A stretch of DNA of 34,793 bases from Pseudomonas lactucae (GCF_016937615.1 NZ_JAFHKI010000031.1:1-34793); one strand, 5' to 3'; shown: positions 23,059 to 31,336, counted from the first letter of the stretch. Notes: generated by a model not told the origin, from the letters alone. Numbers and translations: made by a program.

Positions 23059-24378
23059 GTGAAATTCAGCCTGCCAAAAATCGCTACCGCCCCATTCTGC
23101 CCGCCGGAAGTGGCGGGCTCGGTCGTCGTTGACCCCAACGCTTCTTTCTTCAAGCGCATCCTGATGTTCGCCGGCCCCGGCCTGCTGGTCTCCATCGGTT
23201 ATATGGACCCGGGCAACTGGGCCACCGCCATCGAGGCCGGTTCGCGCTACGGCTACAGCTTGTTGTTCGTGGTGCTGCTGGCCAGCCTGGCGGGGATGGC
23301 GGTGCAGTGCCTGTGCTCGCGGCTGGGCATCGCCACCGGCAAAGACCTGGCGCAATTGTGCCGTGAGCGCTACAGCAAGCGCTCTGCACGGACCCAGTGG
23401 GTGCTGGCGGAAGTCTCGATCATCGCCACGGACCTGGCCGAAGTGCTTGGCTGTGCGCTGGCGTTTCACCTGCTGCTGGGTGTGTCGTTGACCACCGGCA
23501 TTGTCATCACGGCGTTTGACACCTTGTTGATCCTGGCTTTGCAGAACCGGGGTTTCCGCCGCCTGGAAGCGATCATGCTGGCATTGGTGGCGACCATCGG
23601 CGTGTGCTTTTTTATCGAGCTGCTACTGATCAAACCCTATTGGCCGGACGTGCTGAGTGGCTTCACCCCTTCATTCTCGGCCATCAGCGATGCTGCGCCG
23701 CTGTACCTGGCTATCGGTATTCTGGGCGCTACCGTCATGCCGCATAACCTCTACCTGCACAGCTCCATTGTGCAAACCCGGCTGATTGGCAAGGACCTGG
23801 CCAGTAAACAGGATGCGGTCAAGCTGGCGCGCATTGACACCATCGGCTCCCTGGCGCTGGCCTTGCTGGTCAATGGCGCGATCCTGGTGCTGGCCGCCGC
23901 TGCGTTCCACAAGACCGGCCACACTGACGTGGTGGAGATCCAGGACGCCTACCATCTGCTTGATCCGCTGGTCGGCGGCGCATTCGCCAGCATCCTGTTC
24001 GGCATTGCCTTGCTGGCGTCCGGGCAAAGCTCGACCTTTACCGGCACCATTGCTGGCCAAGTGATCATGGAAGGCTACCTGAATCTGCGTATTCCCTGCT
24101 GGCAACGCCGCCTGATCACCCGTGGGCTGGCGTTGATTCCGGCATTCCTCGGTGTGTGGCTGATGGGCGACGATGCCATCGGCAAGTTGCTGATCCTGAG
24201 CCAGGTGGTCCTGAGCCTGCAGTTGCCCTTTGCGCTGTATCCGCTGATCCGCATGACCGGCGACAAACACCTGATGGGGCCGTTCGTCAATCGATTGCCG
24301 ACTCGGGTACTGGCGTGGTTTTTGTTTGCAGTGATCAGCGGGGCGAATGGGTGGTTGATTGCGCAGTGGGTGTTCTGA
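23059..24378 (+). CDS. mntH: Nramp-family divalent metal (Mn2+) transporter MntH
   Basis: This 439-residue proton-coupled importer of Mn2+/Fe2+ has about 11 membrane helices. The signature metal-binding motifs are intact: DPGN in GYMDPGNWATAIEAG (50-53) and MPHNLYLHS (Met227, His229). The transport signature near GQSSTFTGTIAGQVIMEGYL is also present. The start is a GTG at 23059 with GGGA 7 bases upstream, and the N-terminus KFSLPKIATAPFCPPEVAG is usual for Pseudomonas MntH. The 41-base gap to the upstream fusion gene may mean co-transcription. No clear Mur/Fur box was recognised. Confidence 0.93.
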   Translation: MKFSLPKIATAPFCPPEVAGSVVVDPNASFFKRILMFAGPGLLVSIGYMDPGNWATAIEAGSRYGYSLLFVVLLASLAGMAVQCLCSRLGIATGKDLAQLCRERYSKRSARTQWVLAEVSIIATDLAEVLGCALAFHLLLGVSLTTGIVITAFDTLLILALQNRGFRRLEAIMLALVATIGVCFFIELLLIKPYWPDVLSGFTPSFSAISDAAPLYLAIGILGATVMPHNLYLHSSIVQTRLIGKDLASKQDAVKLARIDTIGSLALALLVNGAILVLAAAAFHKTGHTDVVEIQDAYHLLDPLVGGAFASILFGIALLASGQSSTFTGTIAGQVIMEGYLNLRIPCWQRRLITRGLALIPAFLGVWLMGDDAIGKLLILSQVVLSLQLPFALYPLIRMTGDKHLMGPFVNRLPTRVLAWFLFAVISGANGWLIAQWVF

Positions 24379-24381
24379 CTT

Positions 24382-24418
24382 GAGCACTTGCTGTTTTGTA
24401 GAGAGCAACAGCGTGCTC
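24382..24418. terminator. Weak terminator-like hairpin after mntH
   Basis: GAGCAC (24382-24387) pairs with GTGCTC (24413-24418), and an inner GCTGTT/AACAGC segment extends the stem with a small bulge. No U-tract follows on the plus strand. It lies between mntH and the convergent LysR gene. A separate palindrome, GAGGAAATTTCCTC (24443-24456), overlaps the LysR stop. Confidence 0.4.
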
Positions 24419-24454
24419 TGAAAACCAGCCTACGTTTTTGACGAGGAAATTTCC

Positions 24455-25387
24455 TCATTTGTCCCAATATGGCACCGTCCCAAAACACGCGACAAAATAA
24501 TCAATCACCGTCCTCACCTTCAGCGACAGCCGCCGGCTTCCCGGCCACAACGCCGCAATCTGCTGCGGCTCCAGCGTGGTCGCGACCTCGTATTGCGTGA
24601 GCACCGCCTGCAAGGTGCCGGCGCGCAAGCTTTCGCCGATCAGCCAGGACGGAAACACCACCAGGCCCAGGCCTTGTTCGGCGGCGTGGGTGAGGGTGTC
24701 GGCGTGGTTGCCGGTGATCGGGCCCTTGACGCTGTAGGGCGTCCAATCGCCCCCGTCGCGCCGAAAGAACCAGCGTTCCTGGCCGTTGATGCCTTTGTAG
24801 GCCAGGCAGTGATGTTCGCTCAGTTCGTCAGGGTGGCGGGGCGTGCCGTGGCGGGCCAGGTAGGCGGGGCTGGCGGCGATGCGAAAACGTTGGGGCGCGA
24901 AGATGCGCGCCTGCATGCTGGAGTCGTTGAGCACGCCGATGCGGAACAGCAGGTCGGTGCCGTCTTGCAACGGGTCGACGAAGGTGTCGGTTTGCTGGAT
25001 ATCCAGTTGCAGCTTGGGGTAGCGCCGGCACAACTCGCCCAGCCACGGCGACAGGTGGCGCTGGCCGAACACCATCGGCGCATTGATGCGCACCAGGCCG
25101 CTGGGTTCGCGTTCCTGCTCCTGCAAGGCCTGGCTGGCGGCTTCGAGTTGTTCAAGCATCACGCGTGCATGGCGCCCCAGCAAACGCCCAGCCTCAGTAG
25201 GCGTGACCGCGCGCGTATGACGATAGAGCAACTGCTGGCCGAGGGCCTGCTCCATCAGTTGGATCTGTCTTGAGATCGAAGAGGGCGCCAGGCCCTCGCG
25301 GCGTGCCACTTCGGAGAAACTGCCGTGGTCCAGCACCGCGACAAACAGGCGCAGCGCCTTGAAACTCAGTTCGTTCAAACCCTGCAT
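24455..25387 (-). CDS. LysR-family transcriptional regulator
   Basis: This 310-residue LTTR of the CrgA/DmlR-like group has its HTH in about 5-65 (FKALRLFVAVLDHGSFSEVA, then REGLAPSSISRQIQLMEQALG). The effector domain starts at GLVRINAPMVFGQRHLSPWL. GGAG lies 6 bases before the ATG at 25387; the longer open frame to 25654 is an overlap with the divergent transporter. It is divergent from the paired DMT genes, so those are the likely target. Confidence 0.88.
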   Translation of the reverse strand: MQGLNELSFKALRLFVAVLDHGSFSEVARREGLAPSSISRQIQLMEQALGQQLLYRHTRAVTPTEAGRLLGRHARVMLEQLEAASQALQEQEREPSGLVRINAPMVFGQRHLSPWLGELCRRYPKLQLDIQQTDTFVDPLQDGTDLLFRIGVLNDSSMQARIFAPQRFRIAASPAYLARHGTPRHPDELSEHHCLAYKGINGQERWFFRRDGGDWTPYSVKGPITGNHADTLTHAAEQGLGLVVFPSWLIGESLRAGTLQAVLTQYEVATTLEPQQIAALWPGSRRLSLKVRTVIDYFVACFGTVPYWDK

Positions 25388-25399
25388 CGTGGCTCCAGG

Positions 25400-25416
25400 T
25401 TGTGCGTTATGCGCAA
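25400..25416. promoter_or_regulatory. Candidate LysR box TTG-N11-CAA
   Basis: TTG-TGCGTTATGCG-CAA lies just upstream of the LysR ATG, in the gap shared with the divergent DMT genes. It satisfies the general T-N11-A LysR pattern within a dyad. Function is inferred. Confidence 0.4.
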
Positions 25417-25504
25417 AGGTGTTGTCGGCATGCTCCCATTTATCGCACAGCGCGGCCACCGGATAATCCGCGCCATCAATTCTTTGTTCAAGCGCAGGTG
25501 ATGT

Positions 25505-25993
25505 ATGCGGGCCAGTTCTATCGACGGTGTGGCGCCAGCCAGACCCCAACATAACGTACTGCGGTTGTTGCTGTTGCCGCTGGTGATCCTGGCCGGCATG
25601 GGCCTGTCGGTAGAGGCCGGCTTGCTCGGGCCATTGGGCGAGCAGGTGGGGCACTTATGGGCGACGTTGAGCATTTTTGGCGTCGGCGCGGCGATCCTGT
25701 CTCTGCTGTTGCTGTTCAGTGGTCCGCAGAAGGGCCCTGCGCTGACCGAGTTGCCGCGCTGGCAGCTGATCGGTGGCTTTCTCGGGCCCATCTACGTGGT
25801 GGTGCTGACCCTGGCCACGCCTCATATCGGTATTGCCATGACGATGATCGCGATTCTGTCGGGGCAGGTCGGCAAAAGTGTGCTGATCGACCACTTCGGT
25901 TGGTTCGGCGCGGCGCGCAAGCGGGTCAATGGCGAGCGTTGGATCGCCTTGGTGTTGATTGTGGCGGCACTTGTTCTGATCTCACGAGGGTAA
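25505..25993 (+). CDS. DMT family transporter subunit (DUF606/YdcZ-like), first of pair
   Basis: This 162-residue protein has about five hydrophobic helices (VLRLLLLPLVILAGMGLSV, LWATLSIFGVGAAILSLLLLF, LIGGFLGPIYVVVLTLATPHI). It is a half-size DMT protein of the DUF606/YdcZ type, recognised by PRWQLIGGFLGPIYVV and GQVGKSVLIDHFGWFG. It is followed after 4 bases by a homologous second subunit, so the two probably form an antiparallel heterodimer. The substrate is unknown. The AGGTGA before the ATG at 25505 is very close (3 bases), so the exact start is uncertain. Confidence 0.82.
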   Translation: MRASSIDGVAPARPQHNVLRLLLLPLVILAGMGLSVEAGLLGPLGEQVGHLWATLSIFGVGAAILSLLLLFSGPQKGPALTELPRWQLIGGFLGPIYVVVLTLATPHIGIAMTMIAILSGQVGKSVLIDHFGWFGAARKRVNGERWIALVLIVAALVLISRG

Positions 25994-25997
25994 GGCG

Positions 25998-26450
25998 ATG
26001 AATCTGATTCTGTTATTGGTCGTGGTGGTGGCGGCGGGCGCGGTCTTGAGTGTGCAAGCGGCCATCAACGGCCGGCTGGGCCAGACGGTGGGCGTGCTGC
26101 GCAGCAGCCTGGTGACGTTTGCGGTTGGCGCCCTGGTCACGGCGTTGCTGATTTTCTTCTTCGAACCGGCCCAGGCGGTGAGTTTGCTGCAAGTGCCGAA
26201 GTGGCAGCTGACCGGCGCGTTGTTTGGCGTGGTGTACATGATGGTGATGGTCGGCGCGGTGCCCGTAGTTGGCACGGCGGTGGCCACGGTTGCGGTAATC
26301 ACCGGGCAATTGGGCATGGGCATGTTGATCGACAACTTCGGCTGGCTGGGCAACCCGGCTATCGAGCTGTCGGGCAACCGGATCCTGGCGATGGTTTGCC
26401 TGGCCCTGGCGCTGGTGTTCATGTACCGCAGCAATACGCGCACCGATTGA
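25998..26450 (+). CDS. DMT family transporter subunit (DUF606/YdcZ-like), second of pair
   Basis: This 150-residue protein has five hydrophobic helices and is paralogous to its upstream neighbour. The blocks PKWQLTGALFGVVYMMVMVGAV and GQLGMGMLIDNFGWLG align with PRWQLIGGFLGPIYVVVLTLAT and GQVGKSVLIDHFGWFG. The N-terminus LSVQAAINGRLGQTVG is the classic DUF606 start. A 4-base intergenic gap points to co-translation as a two-component transporter. Confidence 0.87.
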   Translation: MNLILLLVVVVAAGAVLSVQAAINGRLGQTVGVLRSSLVTFAVGALVTALLIFFFEPAQAVSLLQVPKWQLTGALFGVVYMMVMVGAVPVVGTAVATVAVITGQLGMGMLIDNFGWLGNPAIELSGNRILAMVCLALALVFMYRSNTRTD

Positions 26451-26471
26451 TGGTTTGAACGATCCGTGTGG

Positions 26472-26499
26472 GCCGGCAGTCACTGCTTAAGGTGCCGGC
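26472..26499. repeat. Inverted repeat between the DMT pair and the metallothionein gene
   Basis: GCCGGCA (26472-26478) and TGCCGGC (26493-26499) form a 7-bp stem. A smaller GCAGT-C-ACTGC dyad (26476-26486) overlaps the left arm. It may end the transporter transcript or act as a control site for the metallothionein gene. There is no T-run. Confidence 0.35.
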
Positions 26500-26539
26500 G
26501 CTCGCCGCACCGTGACGACCATGAAGAAGGAGTCTGAAC

Positions 26540-26707
26540 ATGCCAGATCAAACCTGTGCCTGCCCGCACTGCAAATGTGTACTGGGCGCCGACGCGGTCA
26601 TGAAAGACGGTAAGGGTTATTGCTGCCAGGGGTGCGCCGAGCATCATGCGCACGGTGAGCCTTGCGCGGCAGCGACGGGCTGCGAGTGCGCCAAGGCGGC
26701 CCGCTAG
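26540..26707 (+). CDS. Bacterial metallothionein (SmtA/BmtA family)
   Basis: This 55-residue protein has ten cysteines (6, 8, 11, 13, 28, 29, 32, 42, 48, 50) and four histidines. Its pattern, CACPHCKC, then GYCCQGCAEHH, then CAAATGCEC, follows the SmtA zinc-finger metallothionein layout and the Pseudomonas BmtA type. It should bind Zn2+, Cd2+ or Cu+ in a cytoplasmic cluster. AAGGAG lies 8 bases before the ATG, so it is clearly a gene despite its size. It has no dedicated neighbour; the upstream DMT pair runs in the same direction 90 bases away. No SmtB-type regulator is nearby. Confidence 0.9.
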   Translation: MPDQTCACPHCKCVLGADAVMKDGKGYCCQGCAEHHAHGEPCAAATGCECAKAAR

Positions 26708-26774
26708 CACTCAGTAAGCACTGTGGACGCGGGCTTGTTGGGGTGAGTGGGGCTTGTGCTGCGATTCGATCCAA

Positions 26775-26812
26775 GGGCTGCTTCGCAGCCCAGCGCAGGG
26801 CAAGCCTGCTCA
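26775..26812. repeat. Palindromic repeat downstream of the metallothionein gene
   Basis: GGGCTGC-TTC-GCAGCCC (26775-26791) is a tight hairpin. It is followed by GCGCAGGGCAAGCCTGCTCA, a near copy of the motif at about 224-245. This is an intergenic repeat between convergent genes and may end transcription on either strand. Confidence 0.55.
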
Positions 26813-26853
26813 CCACAACAAGCTTATTGCACATGACATCTCGGGCATCGTGG

Positions 26854-27126
26854 CTATTGGGTTTCCAGCTCAAGCCGCAAGCTGTGGTCGGCCATGCGCT
26901 GACGATCCTTCACCACGCCGCTGGTCCGCCGGCCCTCCAGCGCAAACACCACGGTTTGCGCATCGTGCAAATCCTCGGGCAGCGGTTGGAACACCTTCAG
27001 CACCAGCCAGCCTGGTGTGCGCTGCAGGCTCACCTGGCATTCGGCTTGTTTGGCCAATGGCCCGAACAGCGTGTCCTGGGTGTAATCGATTCTCGCCTTG
27101 CCGTTTACCGGCACTGATGACGTCAT
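26854..27126 (-). CDS. Small hypothetical protein
   Basis: This 90-residue soluble protein is not assigned to a family. It has no signal peptide or membrane segment. Visible features are a polar N-terminus (MTSSVPVNGKARIDYTQDTL) and alternating beta-like segments (CQVSLQRTPGWLVLKVFQPL, TVVFALEGRRTSGVV). A very good AGGAGG site 8 bases before the ATG at 27126 and typical GC3 codon use support it as a real gene. It is divergent from the cupin-AraC gene. Confidence 0.65.
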   Translation of the reverse strand: MTSSVPVNGKARIDYTQDTLFGPLAKQAECQVSLQRTPGWLVLKVFQPLPEDLHDAQTVVFALEGRRTSGVVKDRQRMADHSLRLELETQ

Positions 27127-27269
27127 GGGACGTTCCTCCTTGTTTAATCCTGGTGATAGTTCAATCCTGGTGATATAGGCAAGTGATCCCGCGGGTGGGT
27201 GAAAATTCACTCGGATTGTCGTGCGGTGGTCATTACCATGGCGGCTCACCCTCGATTGATGTGTACGCC

Positions 27270-28034
27270 ATGGCCCTGGCCGCGCCCCCCGACCTCAGTG
27301 ATCACGCCGTCCCTGTGCAGCCGCTTGCACGGACCTACCCGCGTGGGTTGTATGTGGAACCTCACAGCCACGACTGGGGGCAGTTGCTCTACGCCATGAG
27401 TGGGGTGATGTGGGTCGAGACGCCTCGCGAAGCGCTGGTGGTGCCACCCCAGCGGGCGGTGTGGCTGCCGCCTGGCGTAGAGCACGGCATTCGCGTGGTG
27501 TCGGATCTGCAGATGCGCAATATCTACCTGCGTCCGGCCCTGGCGGCGACGTTGGACGACCAGGTGCAGGTGATCGAGGTGGGCGGGCTGCTGCGCGAGC
27601 TGATCGTCAGGTTGGTGGAGGAGGGCGACAAAGGCGATGCGCTCTACTACGACGCCGTGGTCAACCTCGCGTTGCTTGAGTTGCGACGGGCACGCCGCTC
27701 GCCGATCCGCATCGCCATGCCGGTGGATGCCGATCGCCGGTTGATCGGCGCCTGTCAGGCGGTCATGGCCGCGCCGTCCCTGATCATCTCCTTCGAGCAA
27801 CACGCGCAGGCGGCGGGCGCCAGCGTTCGCACCCTGGCGCGGCTGTTTCAGAACAACCTGGGCATGGGGTTCGCCGAATGGCGTCGCCAGGTGCAGCTGG
27901 CCACGGCGGTGGCAGAGTTGATTCAGGGCCAGCCGGTCGGTGCTATTGCCCGGTCCCTGGGCTATTCGCCCAGCAGTTTCAGCGACATGTTCCGTCGCGA
28001 ACTCGGTGTCGCGCCTTCGCACTACAACAGCTGA
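27270..28034 (+). CDS. AraC-family regulator with N-terminal cupin
   Basis: This protein of about 254 residues has an N-terminal cupin sensor domain (VEPHSHDWGQLLYAMSGVMW, then VVPPQRAVWLPPGVEHGIR) and a C-terminal AraC double HTH (FEQHAQAAGASVRTLARLFQ, then IARSLGYSPSSFSDMFRRELG). It resembles the NimR-type regulators that control nearby efflux or catabolic genes. The downstream XapX and quinone-oxidoreductase genes in the same direction are candidate targets. The start is uncertain: ATG 27270 is chosen for the N-terminus, but the Shine-Dalgarno is weak and the frame is open to 27183. Confidence 0.83.
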   Translation: MALAAPPDLSDHAVPVQPLARTYPRGLYVEPHSHDWGQLLYAMSGVMWVETPREALVVPPQRAVWLPPGVEHGIRVVSDLQMRNIYLRPALAATLDDQVQVIEVGGLLRELIVRLVEEGDKGDALYYDAVVNLALLELRRARRSPIRIAMPVDADRRLIGACQAVMAAPSLIISFEQHAQAAGASVRTLARLFQNNLGMGFAEWRRQVQLATAVAELIQGQPVGAIARSLGYSPSSFSDMFRRELGVAPSHYNS

Positions 28035-28122
28035 GGGTTGGCCGAAATCCTGAAGTGGTTGGCCGATGCTTCGGATTCAGGCTCCTTACACTGCGCCCAT
28101 CGACCCTAACGGCGCAGCCCCT

Positions 28123-28296
28123 ATGAACTACCTTATTTCCCTCGCTATCGGCCTGTCTGTCGGCGTGATTTATGGCGCTTTGGACTTTCGCTCTCCCGCA
28201 CCGCCCGCCATCGCCCTGGTGGGGCTGATGGGCATGCTGCTGGGTGAAAAACTCTGGCCCCTGGGGCGTGAGTTGGTCAGCGGTTGGTTGTCCTGA
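28123..28296 (+). CDS. XapX domain (DUF1427) small membrane protein
   Basis: This 57-residue protein has two hydrophobic helices: MNYLISLAIGLSVGVIYGAL, and after the conserved DFRSPAPPAIALVGLMGMLLGE. This is the XapX/DUF1427 signature. Its function is unknown; it is thought to sit in the inner membrane, often beside oxidoreductase or hydrolase genes. It lies between the AraC gene (88 bases) and the quinone oxidoreductase (27 bases), probably in one operon with the latter. Confidence 0.83.
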   Translation: MNYLISLAIGLSVGVIYGALDFRSPAPPAIALVGLMGMLLGEKLWPLGRELVSGWLS

Positions 28297-28323
28297 TTCC
28301 CTCTCCCTTCGATGGATGCACTC

Positions 28324-29283
28324 ATGAAAGCACTGCAATTTTCCGCCACCGGCAACCTGGCCGCGCTGCGCCTTGTCGATACTGCCACCCCGGTGCCGGC
28401 CGCCGGTGAAGTGCGGGTACAGATCAAGGCCGCGGGCCTCAACCCCAGCGATGTCAAGAACGTACTTGGCCGGTTCCCCTACACCACGCTGCCGCGTATT
28501 CCGGGGCGCGACTTTGCCGGGGTGGTGGTCGAAGGTCCGCAGGCACTGCTTGGCCAGGAAGTCTGGGGCACCGGACGCAACCTGGGTTTTTTTGCCGACG
28601 GCTCCCACGCTGAGTACCTCACCGTATCGGCCAAGGGCGTGGCGCCTAAACCCGCGCAGTTGAGCTTTGCCCAGGCCGCCAGCCTCGGCGTGCCGTACAC
28701 CACCGCCTGGGATGCCCTGCAGCGCAGTGGCGTGGGCCAGGGCACGCGCTTGCTGGTGATTGGCGCGAATGGCGCCGTCGGCAGCGCAGCCCTGGCGCTG
28801 GGGAAAATACTCGGCGCACAGGTGCTGGGCGCGGTGCGCAAGGCGGATCAGGTGCAGGTGTTGCGGGCGCAGGGTTTCGAGGCGATTGCACTGGGCGAGC
28901 CGCAAGACCTCGGCGCGCAGGTGAATGCCGTGTTCAAAGGCGGCGCCGACGTGATCTTCGACACCACCGGTTTCTGGTTGTCTGCCGCGGTGGCAGGCCT
29001 GGCGCCGTTCGGGCGCATTGCAATCATCGCCGCCCCGGTGGACGGACAGGTGCAATTGCCGGCCCTGGCGCTGTATCGCAAGGGTGGGTCGGTGGTGGGG
29101 ATCAACTCGTTGCTCTATAACTGCGAGCAATGCGCGGTGATGCTGGAGCAGTTCGGGCGGTTCTTTGATGAAGGTTCGTTGCCCTTGCCGACGGGGTTGC
29201 GTGAGGTGGCGTTGGCGGATGGGATACGCAGTTACGAGGAAGTGAATAGCGGTAGTGCGGATAAGATCATCTTCGTGTTTTAA
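28324..29283 (+). CDS. Zinc-independent MDR quinone oxidoreductase
   Basis: This protein of about 319 residues is of the quinone oxidoreductase/MDR class. It begins MKALQFSATGNLAALRLVDT and contains AAGLNPSDVKNVLGRFPYT, PGRDFAGVVVEG, and the cofactor loop VIGANGAVGSAAL (GANGAVG, 147-153). No zinc ligands are present. It should use NADPH to reduce quinones or enals. The ATG at 28324 has a GGA 8 bases upstream; the ATG at 28312 has no site. It follows the XapX gene, and the AraC gene upstream may regulate both. Confidence 0.85.
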   Translation: MKALQFSATGNLAALRLVDTATPVPAAGEVRVQIKAAGLNPSDVKNVLGRFPYTTLPRIPGRDFAGVVVEGPQALLGQEVWGTGRNLGFFADGSHAEYLTVSAKGVAPKPAQLSFAQAASLGVPYTTAWDALQRSGVGQGTRLLVIGANGAVGSAALALGKILGAQVLGAVRKADQVQVLRAQGFEAIALGEPQDLGAQVNAVFKGGADVIFDTTGFWLSAAVAGLAPFGRIAIIAAPVDGQVQLPALALYRKGGSVVGINSLLYNCEQCAVMLEQFGRFFDEGSLPLPTGLREVALADGIRSYEEVNSGSADKIIFVF

Positions 29284-29295
29284 CACCGTGCGAAT

Positions 29296-29336
29296 GTGGG
29301 AGGGAGCAAGTCGAATCGTCGCGCCGCCCCTCCCAC
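29296..29336. repeat. REP-like inverted repeat between convergent genes
   Basis: GTGGGAGGG (29296-29304) and CCCTCCCAC (29328-29336) form a 9-bp stem around a 23-base loop, 12 bases before the convergent nucleoside permease stop. It carries the same GTGGGAGG core as the other palindromic repeats in the window. Confidence 0.6.
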
Positions 29337-29348
29337 CGTTTATCTCCA

Positions 29349-30374
29349 CTAGGCTTGCGGAACGCCTTTTTCCCAGGCCGACCAGTTTTTGAGGATCGCC
29401 TGTACCAGCGGGTTACCCGTGCGGTACAGGTTCTCCAGCGCCGGCACAAACCCGCCCTGGTCCGCATATTTGAGCAGGTTATCCACTTCGCTGTAGCCTG
29501 GGTAAGGCCGGTCGAAATCGGAACCGGCCCGCACCACCGCCAGGCGCTGGATATCCACCAACCCTTCACGACTGGCGCGCAGCAGCGCCTCGTAGGTGGA
29601 GTTGTCTTCCTGCTGTGTGGTGCAGTACTCGCCCTTGTTGTCGGTAAGCAACTTGGTCCAGACCTCGGCGCGTTCGCTCAGGCGCGTGCCGGAGAACCAG
29701 GTATTGCCCGCCAGCGTGTCGCAACGGGTGACTTGCGGCGGCTGGTTGGCCGGGGCGGCGGGGTAGTGCGCGCGCCAGGCGGCGGATTCCTTGCTCTCTG
29801 TGAGTTCGACGTTGTGCGACAGGGCAAAGGCCTTGGCCTGCAACTTCGGGTTCAACTCGAATACTTCGGTCTTGTAGTCCAGCGGCGGTTTTTCATTAGG
29901 GCCTTTGGTGTTGATACCGATGTAACCGGTCGGCCACTCCTTGGGCGCATCGCGTGAATCCAGCTCCCATTGGGTGCCGAATTCCACCAGGTAATGCGCC
30001 CAGGCGGCGGTGCCGATGGTGCCGTGCTTGGGGTTGATGCCGGCGATCCCGGCGATCAGGAAGTAACTCTGGCGCAGGTCGAATTTGGGCGACAGGGCCA
30101 GTGCGAGGGTGGACGCGGCGGCATTGGTCTGGCCCATGCCGGTCACCAGCAGGCAAACCTCTTGGGTGTTGCAGCGAATCACCGGGTATTCGGCGGACAG
30201 GCCCGGCACGCGCACCTCCTGTTTAAGCGCCAGGCGATCGATCCAGGTCTGCGCCTCGGGGGCGAACATGGTGATCAGCATCACCTTGGGTTTGATCGGC
30301 GCGGTTTGGGCCAGCACCACATGGGGTAGCAGGGCCAGGCCGACGGCTATCGAGAGGCGGGTCAACGTATTCAT
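29349..30374 (-). CDS. Purine nucleoside permease (NUP family)
   Basis: This 341-residue protein has a signal peptide (SIAVGLALLPHVVLA-QTAP). The mature part follows the NUP family, related to nucleoside phosphorylases: KPKVMLITMFAPEAQTWIDR, VCLLVTGMGQTNAAAS, FLIAGIAGINPKHGTIGTAA and EDNSTYEALLRAS. It probably binds or processes purine nucleosides in the periplasm during uptake. AAGGAG lies 7 bases before the ATG. It starts 14 bases after the tsx-like gene and is clearly co-transcribed with it. Confidence 0.88.
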   Translation of the reverse strand: MNTLTRLSIAVGLALLPHVVLAQTAPIKPKVMLITMFAPEAQTWIDRLALKQEVRVPGLSAEYPVIRCNTQEVCLLVTGMGQTNAAASTLALALSPKFDLRQSYFLIAGIAGINPKHGTIGTAAWAHYLVEFGTQWELDSRDAPKEWPTGYIGINTKGPNEKPPLDYKTEVFELNPKLQAKAFALSHNVELTESKESAAWRAHYPAAPANQPPQVTRCDTLAGNTWFSGTRLSERAEVWTKLLTDNKGEYCTTQQEDNSTYEALLRASREGLVDIQRLAVVRAGSDFDRPYPGYSEVDNLLKYADQGGFVPALENLYRTGNPLVQAILKNWSAWEKGVPQA

Positions 30375-30388
30375 CTAAAGCTCCTTGA

Positions 30389-31336
30389 TCAGAATTGGTA
30401 GCCCACGCCGGCGTAGTAACCCCAGCCGTCAGAGCGTGCGCGGAAGTTGCCTTCGCCGAAATTCAATTCACTGCCATCTTCCCAGTTTCCGCCGTTATGG
30501 AAGTAACGCCCTACTAGCGTGAAGCGCAGGTGGGTAAAGGAGTACAGCAGCACGTTGGTCGCTACCGTGGAGTTGGCGGTGCGTGCCGGGTTGTCCTTGT
30601 GCAGGTTGGAGCCGAAATCGTGGTTGGTAAAACCGATATAGGTCAGCGAGGCGCCGTTGTCGAAGGAGGCGATGGGCACGATGTACTTCATCTGCGCGCG
30701 ATAGCCGTCCCAGGAATATTCGTTGCTGGCGCCGTAGTTTTCCCACTGGTAACGCCCGTAGAAGTTGGCCGACAGGTTGACCCGCGAATGGGTGTCGATG
30801 TCGGTGCCCAGGCCGCTGTACAGGGTGTTGGCGCGGTTTTCCTTGCGGCTGCCGTGGTCATAGATCCAGTCGAACGCCACGTACCACTCCTTGAACGGGC
30901 CGATGGCCAGGCTGCGACCGGCCAGGTAGTCGATGGAGATACGCGGCTCATGCTCCATGAACACCGGCGAGCCATGGTCCCATACGCCTTTGTCATTGCT
31001 GTTACCGATGCCGAGGATCTTTGGCACGTCGATATAACCGTACAACTCGAAGGGCCCCTTGCGGCCGAAGTACTCGTATTCCAGGTAGATATCGTCGGAC
31101 GGTTTGGGGCCGAAACTGATGTCCTTGCTGCCGATCAGCGTAAGGTCCTGGTTGAACCATTCTGACAGGTAGGCGCCTTTTTTCGGATTGGTGGTTTCAG
31201 GGCTGAGGGTTTCGCCCTGTGCTGAGTCATCGGAGGGCTTGTCCTGCGCCAAAATGGGCGCGCTGAGTACTCCCGTAACGGCGGCCAGTAGCAAGGAAAC
31301 ACCAAAGCAAGCACGAGGCCTTGAGGTGAGCTGCAT
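30389..31336 (-). CDS. tsx: Nucleoside-specific outer membrane channel, Tsx family
   Basis: This 315-residue protein has a signal peptide (about 1-30, ending APILAQ). The mature barrel has Tsx-family blocks: WFNQDLTLIGSKDISFGPKPSDDIYLEYEYFG, FELYGYIDVPKILGIGN, and a C-terminal strand ending GYYAGVGYQF with the terminal Phe needed for outer-membrane assembly. It admits nucleosides across the outer membrane. AGGG lies about 8 bases before the ATG. It is the first gene of an operon with the nucleoside permease, and a PurR-type palindrome lies upstream. Confidence 0.9.
   Translation of the reverse strand: MQLTSRPRACFGVSLLLAAVTGVLSAPILAQDKPSDDSAQGETLSPETTNPKKGAYLSEWFNQDLTLIGSKDISFGPKPSDDIYLEYEYFGRKGPFELYGYIDVPKILGIGNSNDKGVWDHGSPVFMEHEPRISIDYLAGRSLAIGPFKEWYVAFDWIYDHGSRKENRANTLYSGLGTDIDTHSRVNLSANFYGRYQWENYGASNEYSWDGYRAQMKYIVPIASFDNGASLTYIGFTNHDFGSNLHKDNPARTANSTVATNVLLYSFTHLRFTLVGRYFHNGGNWEDGSELNFGEGNFRARSDGWGYYAGVGYQF

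Noticed and set aside
24443..24456. GAGGAAATTTCCTC palindrome overlapping the LysR stop
   Set aside because: It is a perfect 14-bp palindrome without a U-tract or promoter context; there is too little evidence to assign a function.
27979..29349. Long minus-strand open frame opposite XapX and the quinone oxidoreductase
   Set aside because: It is an antisense shadow in GC-rich DNA without a ribosome binding site or recognisable domain.
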